Origin: Chloroflexota bacterium
GTDB taxonomy: Bacteria > Chloroflexota > Anaerolineae > JAAYZQ01
Direction: 5' to 3'
Assembly (NCBI GenBank): GCA_018606645.1
Contig: JAGVRI010000006.1
Span: 1 to 64,000, forward strand
DNA length: 64,000 nt
The notes under the pieces are model-generated. The model made no database searches, was not told the DNA's origin, and saw only the letters and a program-made list of their open reading frames with translations. A program made the position numbers and the translations under genes. This document shows, in pieces, positions 42,161 through 50,690 of this stretch; position 1 is the first letter of the stretch; every line of letters starts with the position of its first letter.

Positions 42161-43485
42161 CCCAACCCCTCCGGGAGTCTGGTGTCATAGTCCGGAAGGA
42201 GACTCTCTACATCGCGCACCGCCCGCACGGCGTAGCCCATCAGTGGGATGACCATCCCGATCAGGCCGGCCAGGGCGATCAACACTGCCATCCCGCATCC
42301 CGGCCCCACTCCAAAGAGCGAGCCCAACGCCGAGGTCAGCCAGCCTCCCGGCCGCAACGCCGGTTCGAATCCATGGTCGGCCAGAGGCCCAGCCCACAGC
42401 ATGGCCAGGGGGTACGCACCCTGGGACATGAACATCTGGGTCGCAAACACGCGCCCCTGAACGTCCGGTGGGACCTTGACCTGCCAGATGGCCTGGGCTG
42501 AACCGTTGACGATTGGTTCAAAGAAGGTAAAGAGAAAGCTGGCCGCTATCCATAGCGGCACACTGCGCCCAAGGCCCATCATCAGCATGCCCAGGCTGGA
42601 AAGAGTCCAGCCCAGCAGCACCCCATGGATCTTGCGCCTCGACCCTCCCCACAGACTGAGCGCCACCCCACCGATCAACCCGCCCAGCGCTCCCGCCGAC
42701 TGGACGCTCCCCAGGACCAGTTCGTTGTTCCCCGTCCGGGCCAGGATCATTGGCGCAAAAAGGGCAAATCCTGTATACTCTATCAGGTTACCCAGGCAAA
42801 AGAGTCCCTGCAACCCCCACAGGCCAGAGCGTCTGATATAGTGAAACCCATACAGCGATTCCTGCCACAGGCTTCCCCGCCCCTGTCGTCCTTCTTGAGA
42901 GACCGGCGGCTGAGGGACCCGAACGACGGCCAGAGTCCCCAGAGCGAGAATAAAGGTCACCACGTCGAAGGTCATGATGCCCGAAATGCCAACAGGTCCC
43001 AACAGGGCTCCCGCCAGCAAGGGAGCCAGGACGCTTGGGGCCGCATAGGCCATCTCCAACATGCCGCCGGCGCGGGCGTAGTGTTCCTTCGGTACCATCA
43101 AAGTCACGGCTGCTACATAGGCCGGGTACTGAAAGGCTTGAAACGATCCGGCCAGAAGACCAACCACGTATAGATGCCACACCTGCAACCGGCCCGCGCC
43201 ATACAGGCCCAGCACGGTCAGAGTCGCTAGACAGGCGGTGAAATCGCTGATCATCATCACTCGCTTCCGATTCCAGCGATCGACCAACGCGCCGGCCAGT
43301 GGGCTGATCACCCAGGTGGAGCCAAAGGAGAAAAAGCCCAACAGGGCCAGAGCCGTCGCCTGACCGGTGACCTGGAACACCCAAATCGTCAGGGCAAACC
43401 AGGTCATGGCGCTGCCCAAGAGCGACACCGTCTGACCCAGCCACACCAGGGCAAAGGCAGCCGAACCAGGACGCATACGCTCCAT
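42157..43485 (-). CDS. MFS transporter (enterobactin/macrolide-exporter-like)
   Basis: The 442-residue protein shows twelve hydrophobic segments. It opens with FALVWLGQTVSLLGSAMTWFALTIWVF and the loop ALVDRWNRKRVMMISD, features of the MefA/EntS-type DHA3 branch of MFS exporters. In a terpenoid operon it may export the product. ATG 43485 is 18 nt after the HTH gene. It overlaps the acyltransferase gene. Confidence 0.85.
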   Translation of the reverse strand: MERMRPGSAAFALVWLGQTVSLLGSAMTWFALTIWVFQVTGQATALALLGFFSFGSTWVISPLAGALVDRWNRKRVMMISDFTACLATLTVLGLYGAGRLQVWHLYVVGLLAGSFQAFQYPAYVAAVTLMVPKEHYARAGGMLEMAYAAPSVLAPLLAGALLGPVGISGIMTFDVVTFILALGTLAVVRVPQPPVSQEGRQGRGSLWQESLYGFHYIRRSGLWGLQGLFCLGNLIEYTGFALFAPMILARTGNNELVLGSVQSAGALGGLIGGVALSLWGGSRRKIHGVLLGWTLSSLGMLMMGLGRSVPLWIAASFLFTFFEPIVNGSAQAIWQVKVPPDVQGRVFATQMFMSQGAYPLAMLWAGPLADHGFEPALRPGGWLTSALGSLFGVGPGCGMAVLIALAGLIGMVIPLMGYAVRAVRDVESLLPDYDTRLPEGLG

Positions 43486-43503
43486 GGCCAGGTTCCGCAG
43501 GCT

Positions 43504-43707
43504 CTAGAGGGGCTGATGATTTTGGTGTTGATTCAGCCACCGATCGATATCGGCTTCGCGGATCCGCCACCCACGGCCAATCTTGTACGCCGGAAGGTCG
43601 CCGTCTTTGATCCACCGCCGGACGGTGTACACTGAAACGCGGAGGATGGCCGAAACCTCCTGCGGCGTGAGAAAGGGCTGCTGTTCCATCGAACGCGCCG
43701 ACCACAT
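43504..43707 (-). CDS. Small excisionase-family HTH DNA-binding protein
   Basis: A 67-residue protein with one HTH_17/excisionase-type domain: FLTPQEVSAILRVSVYTVRRWIKDGDLPAYKIGRGWRI-like helix-turn-helix and wing. ATG 43707 has a strong GGAGGGAGG upstream; the open frame further up to 43842 lacks such support. It heads the terpenoid operon and may control it (inference). Stand-alone proteins of this family often act as local transcription factors, not only as phage excisionases; no integrase is nearby. Confidence 0.82.
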   Translation of the reverse strand: MWSARSMEQQPFLTPQEVSAILRVSVYTVRRWIKDGDLPAYKIGRGWRIREADIDRWLNQHQNHQPL

Positions 43708-43844
43708 GATCTGCCTCCCTCCAAAACTCAACTTGGCCAACAGCCCCAGTATAGCACAAAGTAGCACGACCTGCCATAGGATTATAGTCCTACCATGAAC
43801 CAACCGAAGCAGGCTGGTGGCTCGGTTCACAGCAAGCGCCAAGG

Positions 43845-43873
43845 ACCCGAAAGGTCTCGGAGACCTTTCGAGT
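43845..43873. repeat. 10-bp perfect palindromic hairpin
   Basis: CGAAAGGTCT (43848-43857) and AGACCTTTCG (43861-43870) pair perfectly around a 3-nt loop, with two further outer pairs after one mismatch. Neither strand has a T run. It is about 140 nt upstream of the HTH start and may be an operator or an RNA hairpin. Confidence 0.6.
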
Positions 43874-43964
43874 CTCCTCCGATCATGGGACCTGCACCCA
43901 GGTGTCTACCTCTTTTGCGACTGTCGTACAGTAGGTGGACCAGTCCGTTGTGGCTTCGACACGG

Positions 43965-44312
43965 CCCAAGAGTGGAAGCTTTAGCTGGGTCCTGCGCGAT
44001 TTCGTTCCGGCTGAAGCCTCCATTCCCATTGGGTGCCGGACTTGGCAACGACCCAGGAGTGGAAGCTTTGGCTGGGTTCTGTGCCATTCCGTTCCCGCTG
44101 AAGCCTCCACTCCCATTGGGTGCCGGACCTGGCAACGACCCAGGAGTGGAAGCTTTAGCTGGGTTCTTCGTGATTCCGTTCCGGCTGAAGCCTCCATTCC
44201 CATTGGGTACCGGACTTTGCCGCAGCCCAAGAGTGGAAGCTTTCGCTGGGTTCTGCGCCATTCCGTTCCGGCTGAAGCCTCCACTCCCATTGGGTGCCGG
44301 ACCTGGCAACGG
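43965..44312 (+). repeat. Four tandem 87-bp repeats, each forming a hairpin
   Basis: Units start at 43965, 44052, 44139 and 44226, an exact period of 87 nt, with 80-95 percent identity by eye. Each begins CCCARGAGTGGAAGCTTT and contains the two arms GGAGTGGAAGCTTTAGCTGG and CCGGCTGAAGCCTCCACTCC, which pair imperfectly over 20 bp with G-U wobbles. Since 87 is a multiple of three, frames on both strands stay open through the array; I regard these as spurious. The array lies between the divergent HTH and KaiC genes. Confidence 0.9.
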
Positions 44313-44359
44313 CCCTACTGCCCCTTTTATAGAGACTGGCGCAAAAGCCCACAATTGTG

Positions 44360-44365
44360 TATAAT
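44360..44365 (+). promoter_or_regulatory. Candidate -10 element of the kaiC operon
   Basis: A perfect TATAAT lies 34 nt before the KaiC ATG, next to the palindrome ACAATTGT (44351-44358). The -35 position has no good match, so an activator may be needed. The ribosome site GGAGGGG follows. Confidence 0.45.
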
Positions 44366-44398
44366 AGTGGTGCAGCAAGTTCGGCTTAGGAGGGGACC

Positions 44399-46114
44399 AT
44401 GAACCCAAACGATCGGCCCCAGGAGGAAACAACGACCTTCCACTCAGTCCTGCCCAAATGCCCCACCGGCATTCAAGGCCTCGACGAGATCACGGGAGGC
44501 GGATTCCCCAGAGGACGGATTACGTTAGTGTGCGGCGGCACGGGCTGCGGCAAGACCCTGCTGGCCATGCAATTCCTGGTCAGTGGAGCACTGCACTACG
44601 ACGAGCCCGGCCTCTTTGTCTCGTTCGAGGAAACCGACCAGGAGCTGATCCAGAACACCGCTCCCCTGGGTTGGGACCTGCCCCGGCTGATCGCTCAGAA
44701 GCAACTGATTCTGGATCACGTGCTCATTGAGCGCAGCCAACTCGAAGAAACGGGCGAATATGACCTGGAAGGGCTGTTCATCCGCCTGGATCATGCCATC
44801 CAGACTATCGGCGCCCGGCGCGTCGTGCTCGACTCCATCGGAGCCCTCTTTAGCGGGTTCGGCCGCACCGCCCTGCTGCGCGCCGAGCTGTGCCGCCTCT
44901 TCCGCTGGCTGAAAGCCAGAGGAGTGACCGCCATGCTCACCGACGAACCGGGCCAGACCACTCTGAGCCGCTATGGTCTGGAAGAGTATATTTCCGACTG
45001 TGTGATCGCCCTGGACCACCAGGTGAGCGGCCAGGTGGCGACCCGCCGGCTGCAGGTAGTCAAGTACCGGGGCTCGTACCACGGCACCAACCAATACCCC
45101 TTCTTGATCGGGGACCGAGGGATCGAGGTGCTCCCCATCACCTCTCTCCGCCTCGATTACCCGGTATCTACCGAGCGCGTGTCCAGCGGCATCCCTCGCC
45201 TGGATACGATGCTGGATGGCAAGGGATACTACCGAGGAAGCACAGTCCTCATCTCTGGTACCGCCGGTACCGGCAAAACCACCCTGGCTGCCTACTTTGC
45301 CGATGCTGCCTGTCGGCGGGGCGAATGCTGTCTCTACTTTGCGTTTGAAGAGGCAGCGGAGCAGATTGTGCGCAACATACGCTCCATCGGTCTCGATCTG
45401 GCCCCCTGGGTGGACAGTGGCCTGCTGTCCTTTGCGGCCGATCGCCCGACCAGGTTCGGACTGGAGATGCACCTGGCGGCGATCTACCGCCAGATCGAGG
45501 CGTTCAACCCCCAGGTGGTGATCGTCGATCCCATCTCTAACCTAGTGACAGTCGGCAGCGAGGAGGAGGTCCGTCTCATGCTGGCCCGTCTCTTTGACTT
45601 TTTGAAAATGAGACAGATCACCACCCTGGTCACCAACCTGACCCGTGGCGGCAGCCCGCTGGAGACCACACCCGTAGCCATCTCATCCCTGACCGACACC
45701 TGGATCGTCTTGCGCGACATCGAACACGATGGCGAACACAACCGGGGTCTCTACCTGCTCAAGTCACGGGGTATGGCCCACTCGAACCAGATGCGGGAAT
45801 TCGTGCTGACCGATCAGGGCCTGGAGTTGCTCGACGTGTATGTGGGCCCGACCGGGGTGCTCACCGGCACGGCCCGCTATCAGCAGGAGGCGCGGGAGCG
45901 AGCCGATGCGTTGCTCCGTCAGCGGAAAATCGAACAGATGCAACGGGACCTGGAACGCCGGCGTCAATCGCTAGAGCGAGAGATCGCTGCACTGCGCGCC
46001 CAGTTCGAGGCCGAGAGGGAAGAGATCGAGTGGCTCATCGCCGAGGAAGAGCAACAAGAGCAGGCTCAGTCCAGGGACCGTGAAATGATCGCCCGGATGC
46101 GGCGGGCAGACTGA
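44399..46114 (+). CDS. kaiC: KaiC-family double RecA ATPase
   Basis: The 571-residue protein has two KaiC domains. CI has Walker A GGTGCGKT (46-53) and the catalytic Glu pair in VSFEETDQE (77-78). CII has Walker A GTAGTGKT and YFAFEEAAEQ. The CII phosphorylation site of cyanobacterial KaiC (Ser-Thr in HISTITDT) reads AISSLTDT, i.e. Ser-Ser. A charged coiled coil of about 70 residues ends the protein, replacing the KaiA-binding tail. It is followed by KaiB and a hybrid kinase, with no KaiA, so it probably works as a signalling timer or stress module and not as a full clock. Confidence 0.92.
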   Translation: MNPNDRPQEETTTFHSVLPKCPTGIQGLDEITGGGFPRGRITLVCGGTGCGKTLLAMQFLVSGALHYDEPGLFVSFEETDQELIQNTAPLGWDLPRLIAQKQLILDHVLIERSQLEETGEYDLEGLFIRLDHAIQTIGARRVVLDSIGALFSGFGRTALLRAELCRLFRWLKARGVTAMLTDEPGQTTLSRYGLEEYISDCVIALDHQVSGQVATRRLQVVKYRGSYHGTNQYPFLIGDRGIEVLPITSLRLDYPVSTERVSSGIPRLDTMLDGKGYYRGSTVLISGTAGTGKTTLAAYFADAACRRGECCLYFAFEEAAEQIVRNIRSIGLDLAPWVDSGLLSFAADRPTRFGLEMHLAAIYRQIEAFNPQVVIVDPISNLVTVGSEEEVRLMLARLFDFLKMRQITTLVTNLTRGGSPLETTPVAISSLTDTWIVLRDIEHDGEHNRGLYLLKSRGMAHSNQMREFVLTDQGLELLDVYVGPTGVLTGTARYQQEARERADALLRQRKIEQMQRDLERRRQSLEREIAALRAQFEAEREEIEWLIAEEEQQEQAQSRDREMIARMRRAD

Positions 46115-46163
46115 CGGCATGGGAACCGCCCATCCCAGACCGTGGCGTTAGAAAGGCAGCGCA

Positions 46164-46508
46164 ATGAACCAGGAACGTGCAGGACCGCAAGAGGCCGCTT
46201 ATCAACCGGACGAGGGGGCGTCCGATTCCGGCGCGCCCCGTTACGTCCTCCGCCTGTATGTGGCCGGGATGTCACCCCGCTCGATGCGGGCCATCTCCAA
46301 TATCAAGCAGATCTGCGAGGAGTATCTCCAGGGTCGCTATGACCTGACCGTGATCGATCTCTACCAGCAACCATCCTGGGCCGCCATCGACCAGATCATC
46401 GCCCTGCCAACCCTGGTGAGACAATCTCCCCTTCCAATGCGTCAACTGATCGGCGATCTATCGGACCGGCAGCGCGTACTTTTGGAACTGAGCCTGACAT
46501 CCAGGTGA
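46164..46508 (+). CDS. kaiB: KaiB-family thioredoxin-like protein
   Basis: The 114-residue protein has the KaiB fold start YVLRLYVAGMSPRSMRAISNIKQICEEYL, then YDLTVIDLYQQP and the conserved ALPTLVRQSPLPMRQLIGDLS. An N-terminal tail of about 25 residues is disordered-looking. KaiB binds the CI ring of KaiC. The gene lies 49 nt after KaiC and just before the kinase. Confidence 0.92.
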   Translation: MNQERAGPQEAAYQPDEGASDSGAPRYVLRLYVAGMSPRSMRAISNIKQICEEYLQGRYDLTVIDLYQQPSWAAIDQIIALPTLVRQSPLPMRQLIGDLSDRQRVLLELSLTSR

Positions 46509-46516
46509 GGGAAGAG

Positions 46517-49500
46517 ATGTCTGAAGAACCAACACGCGAGGAGTTGCAGCGGGAGATCGAGGAGCTTCGCGCTCGACTCCGGGATATGGAGGAGACGTTG
46601 CGGGCGATCCGTTCCGGATCCGTGGACGGCCTGCTCCTCACCGGACCTGCCGGACAGCAGGTGCTCACCGTGTCTGATGCCAATCTATACTATCGCCTGT
46701 TGTTCGAGCAGATGCACGAAGCGGCCCTCGTCTTGACCACGGATGGAATTATCCTGTACGGTAACCGACGCCTGGGAGAGATCCTGCAGGCGCCCCTGGA
46801 GAAGGTGATTGGGACCCCATTTTCTGACTATGTGGCCCCGGCTCATCAACCGACGTGGACCGATTTGCTGCAGCAAGCCAGCCAAGGCAACACCCGCGGC
46901 GCACTCTCCCTCCGCCGAGCAGATGGCACCACGTTGCCGGTGCACCTCTCGGTCAACCCGGTGCAGTTGGAGAATACTCTGGTCTTGGGAGCGGTGATCG
47001 CCGATTTGACCGAGATCACGGCCCTGAGACAGGCCCAGGCGGAGGCCGAACAGGCCGAGGAGCAGGCCCGCCGCCTGGCAATGCGACTCCGCGCCGTCGC
47101 CCAGCCCGCCCGCGAGATGTCGGCCCTGCTCGACCTGGATGAACTGACCCGCCAGATGGTGCAATCCGTCCAGGAGATCACCGGCTGCTACAATGTGAAC
47201 CTTTTTCTTCGCCAAGAAGACAGTCTGGTATTGCAGGCCGGCTACGGAGGCTATCCAAACGGCCAGCCTCCTCTCGGCTATCGTCTGGCCCTCGGCCAGG
47301 GGATTATCGGCCACGCCGCCCAGACCGGCCAGCCGGTGCTGGTGCCCGACGTTCAGCAAGACGAGCGCTATTGCTTCTTCGAGGGACTGCCCCTCACCCG
47401 CTCCGAACTCGCCGTGCCGATCAAACATGGTGACCAGGTCCTCGGTGTGGTGGATATGCAGGCCACCGAGCCTGACTCCTTCGACCTGGCCGACCTGGAG
47501 GCCCTGGGCGTGCTGGCCGATCAACTGGCCATCGCCCTGCAAAACGCCCAACTGTTCGAGGAGATCCGGCGACTCAAAGAGTTCCACGAGAATATCGTCC
47601 AGAACCTCACCGAGGGGATCCTCATCACAGATGCGGAGGGATACTTTACCTTTGTCAATCCAGTGATAGCGCACGTGCTGGGCTGGACGGTTCAGGAGCT
47701 GATCGGCCAACACTGGACGGCGATCGTGCCCGTGGACCAGCAGCCGATCGTCCGCGCGGCCAACGAACGGCGGAAGCGAGGCGTAGCTGACCGGTACGAG
47801 CTGGAATTGGTGCGCAAGGACAGTTCCCGTCTGGCCGTGCTGGTCAGCGGCCGCCCCCGCTTTGAAGGGGAGCAGTTTACTGGCACGCTGGCCATCGTGA
47901 CCGACATTACCACCCGCAAAAGGGCCGAAGAAGAGCAGCGCCGACGCCTGGCCAGCCTGCAGGCGCTCAGCCGCGTAGCCCTCGCCTCCCGCACCGCTCA
48001 CACCTTGGACGATCTGCTTCCCGTGCTGCTCGATGAAACCCTTGCCGCCCTGGCCGCCGACACGGGGGAGATCTTGCTCTACGACGCCGCCCATCAGGTG
48101 TTACAGCCCATGGTGGCGCGCGGGTGGCTCACCTCATTTTTGGACGATGCGGTTCCCTTCGGCGAAGGAATGGCTGGATCGGTCCTGGCCAGCGGTATGC
48201 CGCACGTGAGTCGTGAATTCGCCAGCGACCCACTGGTGCTGTCCTCGGCGCGCCACAAGGTCCCACCTGGCTGGGGCGGGGCGGCGGTTCCCATCCGCAC
48301 CGCCGAGGCAAATATCGGCGCGATGTTCGTTGCCGTCCGGTTGCCGCGCCAGATCCAGCCCGACGAATTGAGCCTGCTGACCACTCTGGCCGAGATGGCC
48401 GGGAATGCCATTCATCGCACCCGGCTGGCCGAGCAGACCCAGGCACAGGCGCGGCAGATGCAACAGATCGTGGACACCGTCCCCGAGGGGATGATCCTCC
48501 TGGCCGCCGATGGCCGGATTCTGCTGACCAACCCTATTGCCCAGGAGTACCTGGACGCTCTGGACGGCGTCCGGCCGGGCGAACGCCTTACCCATCTAGC
48601 GGACCGACCGCTGGCCGAGTTCCTCGGTCCGGCGCCGACCGGATCTCGGCACGAGCTAAAAGTTCCAGGTCCTCCGCCACGCATCTTTGAGGTCTCTGCC
48701 CGGCCGGTGGTGGGGGATGCTCAGACTGGCGGTTGGGTGCTGACCATCCGGGACGTGACCCGTGAACGCGAGGAACAGCAGCGCCTGGAGGCCCAGGAGC
48801 GCCTGGCGGTGGTCGGGCAGCTGGCGGCCGGCATCGCCCACGATTTTAACAACATCCTGACCGTCGTCATCCTGCACACCGACCTCTTATTGCGAACCCT
48901 CGATCTATCTCCGGAAGCGCAAGGTCGCCTGCAGACGATCCGCCAGCAGGCCGGGCGGGCAGCCCACCTGGTGCAGCAGATCCTGGACTTTAGCCGGCGG
49001 GCGATCCTGGAGTGCCGGCCGTTCGATCTGGTTCCCTTCCTGAAAGAACAGGTCAAGCTGCTGAGGCGCATGTTGCCGGAGAATATCAAGATCAGCCTCC
49101 AGACCGGCCCGGGGACCTGCATCGTGAACGCTGACCTGACCCGCATCCAACAGGTGGTCATGAACCTGGCAGTTAATGCCCGCGATGCCATGCCCCAGGG
49201 CGGAGAGTTAGGCATCCGGTTGGATCGCATCCAGGTGCCCGATAGCCAGGCTGCCCCGGTCCCCGGGATGTCAGCCGGTGACTGGATTTACCTCCAGGTC
49301 ACGGATACCGGCACCGGCATCCCTCCTGACGTACTGCCACATATCTATGAACCGTTCTTCACTACCAAAGAGCCGGGCCAAGGTTCCGGATTGGGCCTGG
49401 CGCAGGTGTGGGGCATTGTCCAGCAACACCAAGGCCACATTACCGTAGATACCGAGGTCGGGCGGGGGACCACCTTCACCATCTACCTCCCTGCCGTGTC

Positions 49501-49933
49501 GGACAGCCGGCGGCGTTCGTTGACCGAGGAGGCCTCCTTTTCACCCCACGGCCAGAAGCAATTGATTCTGGTCGTCGAGGACGATCCTCTCATCCGGGCC
49601 ACATTGACCGACACCTTGGAATGGCTCAATTACCGCGTCCTGACGGCGGCCAACGGTCGAGAGGCGCTGGACCGGCTGGAGGAATGCGCCGAAATCGCCC
49701 TCGTGCTCAGCGATGGAGTCATGCCGGACATGGGTGGGGTGGCTTTGTTCCACGCCATGCGCCAGGAGGGGCACACCGTGCCAATGATCATCCTCACCGG
49801 CTATCCGATGGAGGAAGAGCTGACCCGGCTCTACCGGCATGGGCTGAGAGGCTGGTTGCCCAAGCCGCCCGACCCGGAAGAACTGGCCCGCATCGTGGCC
49901 CATGCCCTGGCTGAGGGTGAATCAGAGCGCTGA
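46517..49933 (+). CDS. Very large PAS/GAF hybrid histidine kinase with receiver
   Basis: The 1138-residue cytoplasmic protein has a short coiled coil, then PAS, GAF, PAS, GAF and PAS domains (about 50-750), a kinase core of HDFNN type (AAGIAHDFNNILTVV), HATPase (VVMNLAVNARDAMPQGG, TDTGTGIPPDVL, GSGLGLAQVWGIV) and a receiver (LILVVEDDPLIR, VLSDGVMPDMGG). There is no membrane segment. ATG 46517 has GAGGGAAGAG before it; a GTG at 46505 overlaps the KaiB stop. Its position after KaiC-KaiB suggests that Kai output goes through this kinase. The end overlaps the convergent ATPase gene by 12 nt. Confidence 0.92.
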   Translation: MSEEPTREELQREIEELRARLRDMEETLRAIRSGSVDGLLLTGPAGQQVLTVSDANLYYRLLFEQMHEAALVLTTDGIILYGNRRLGEILQAPLEKVIGTPFSDYVAPAHQPTWTDLLQQASQGNTRGALSLRRADGTTLPVHLSVNPVQLENTLVLGAVIADLTEITALRQAQAEAEQAEEQARRLAMRLRAVAQPAREMSALLDLDELTRQMVQSVQEITGCYNVNLFLRQEDSLVLQAGYGGYPNGQPPLGYRLALGQGIIGHAAQTGQPVLVPDVQQDERYCFFEGLPLTRSELAVPIKHGDQVLGVVDMQATEPDSFDLADLEALGVLADQLAIALQNAQLFEEIRRLKEFHENIVQNLTEGILITDAEGYFTFVNPVIAHVLGWTVQELIGQHWTAIVPVDQQPIVRAANERRKRGVADRYELELVRKDSSRLAVLVSGRPRFEGEQFTGTLAIVTDITTRKRAEEEQRRRLASLQALSRVALASRTAHTLDDLLPVLLDETLAALAADTGEILLYDAAHQVLQPMVARGWLTSFLDDAVPFGEGMAGSVLASGMPHVSREFASDPLVLSSARHKVPPGWGGAAVPIRTAEANIGAMFVAVRLPRQIQPDELSLLTTLAEMAGNAIHRTRLAEQTQAQARQMQQIVDTVPEGMILLAADGRILLTNPIAQEYLDALDGVRPGERLTHLADRPLAEFLGPAPTGSRHELKVPGPPPRIFEVSARPVVGDAQTGGWVLTIRDVTREREEQQRLEAQERLAVVGQLAAGIAHDFNNILTVVILHTDLLLRTLDLSPEAQGRLQTIRQQAGRAAHLVQQILDFSRRAILECRPFDLVPFLKEQVKLLRRMLPENIKISLQTGPGTCIVNADLTRIQQVVMNLAVNARDAMPQGGELGIRLDRIQVPDSQAAPVPGMSAGDWIYLQVTDTGTGIPPDVLPHIYEPFFTTKEPGQGSGLGLAQVWGIVQQHQGHITVDTEVGRGTTFTIYLPAVSDSRRRSLTEEASFSPHGQKQLILVVEDDPLIRATLTDTLEWLNYRVLTAANGREALDRLEECAEIALVLSDGVMPDMGGVALFHAMRQEGHTVPMIILTGYPMEEELTRLYRHGLRGWLPKPPDPEELARIVAHALAEGESER

Positions 49934-50689
49934 GGAGGCATCGAGCGCCTCCCGCACCCGGCGCGACAAAGCCCCAAAGAACTCGGTATAGACCACCTCC
50001 AGCGTCCGGGGCCGGGGCAGGTCCACCACTACCTGGGTTCGGATGCGGCCCGGGCGTGGTGACATGACCAACACCCGGTCCGCTAAAAAGATCGCTTCCT
50101 GCAGATCGTGGGTCACCATTACCGTGGTCACTCGCCGCGCCTGCCAGATGCGCAGCAATTCCAGATTCATCTGCTCGCGGCTCAGGGCATCGAGGGAGCC
50201 AAAGGGTTCATCGAGCAACAGCACTCCGGGACTGCCCACCAGCGCCCGGGCGATGGCCACCCGTTGCGCCATCCCTCCCGATAGCTGGCGAGGATACGCC
50301 TCCTCAAACCCCTCCATCCCCACCAGAGCCAATAACTGCCGGGCCCGCTCTTCGGCCACCCCTCGGGGAACCCCGGCCACCTCCAGCGGCAACATCACGT
50401 TGCGCAGCACCGTCCGCCATGGCATGAGATTCACGTTCTGGAACACATAGCCCACCTGCCGACGAGGGGATGACAGCGGCTGGCCGTTCAGGTGCACCCA
50501 CCCCTCCGTCGGGGTCAACAAACCACCCAGAATGCGGAGCAGGGTGGTCTTGCCGCAGCCCGACGGTCCGACGATCGCCACAAACTCCCCTTCGTCCACC
50601 GACAGGCTGACCCCATCCAGAGCTAACAGCTCGCCCGATCCGCCCCGGTAAACGTGGCGGATGCCTTCGGCCCGCAACGTGGAAGGCAT
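49922..50689 (-). CDS. NitT/TauT-type ABC ATPase, likely riboflavin/precursor importer
   Basis: The 255-residue ATPase has Walker A GPSGCGKTT, the signature LSGGMAQRVAIARALV and Walker B GVLLLDEPFGSLDALSR, in the SsuB/TauB/ThiZ form. It is the last gene of the FMN-riboswitch operon, 1 nt after the binding-protein gene. It powers the importer formed with the permease at 53048-53890. The transported compound is inferred as riboflavin or a related flavin from the riboswitch. Confidence 0.9.
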   Translation of the reverse strand: MPSTLRAEGIRHVYRGGSGELLALDGVSLSVDEGEFVAIVGPSGCGKTTLLRILGGLLTPTEGWVHLNGQPLSSPRRQVGYVFQNVNLMPWRTVLRNVMLPLEVAGVPRGVAEERARQLLALVGMEGFEEAYPRQLSGGMAQRVAIARALVGSPGVLLLDEPFGSLDALSREQMNLELLRIWQARRVTTVMVTHDLQEAIFLADRVLVMSPRPGRIRTQVVVDLPRPRTLEVVYTEFFGALSRRVREALDASSAL

Positions 50690-50690
50690 G

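Noticed and set aside
43504-43707. Excisionase-like gene as sign of an integrated element
   Set aside because: There is no integrase, attachment repeat or other phage gene nearby; small HTH_17 proteins are often ordinary regulators.
43795-44432. Open frames of about 190-200 codons on both strands across the 87-bp repeats
   Set aside because: The period is a multiple of three, so any frame without a stop in a single unit stays open. The peptides are simple repeats (e.g. LAGFCAIPF) with no ribosome site or known fold.
46685-48094. 469-codon - strand frame within the Kai-associated kinase
   Set aside because: Antisense to clear PAS and GAF domains; composition is rich in Gln, His and Gly as in shadow frames.
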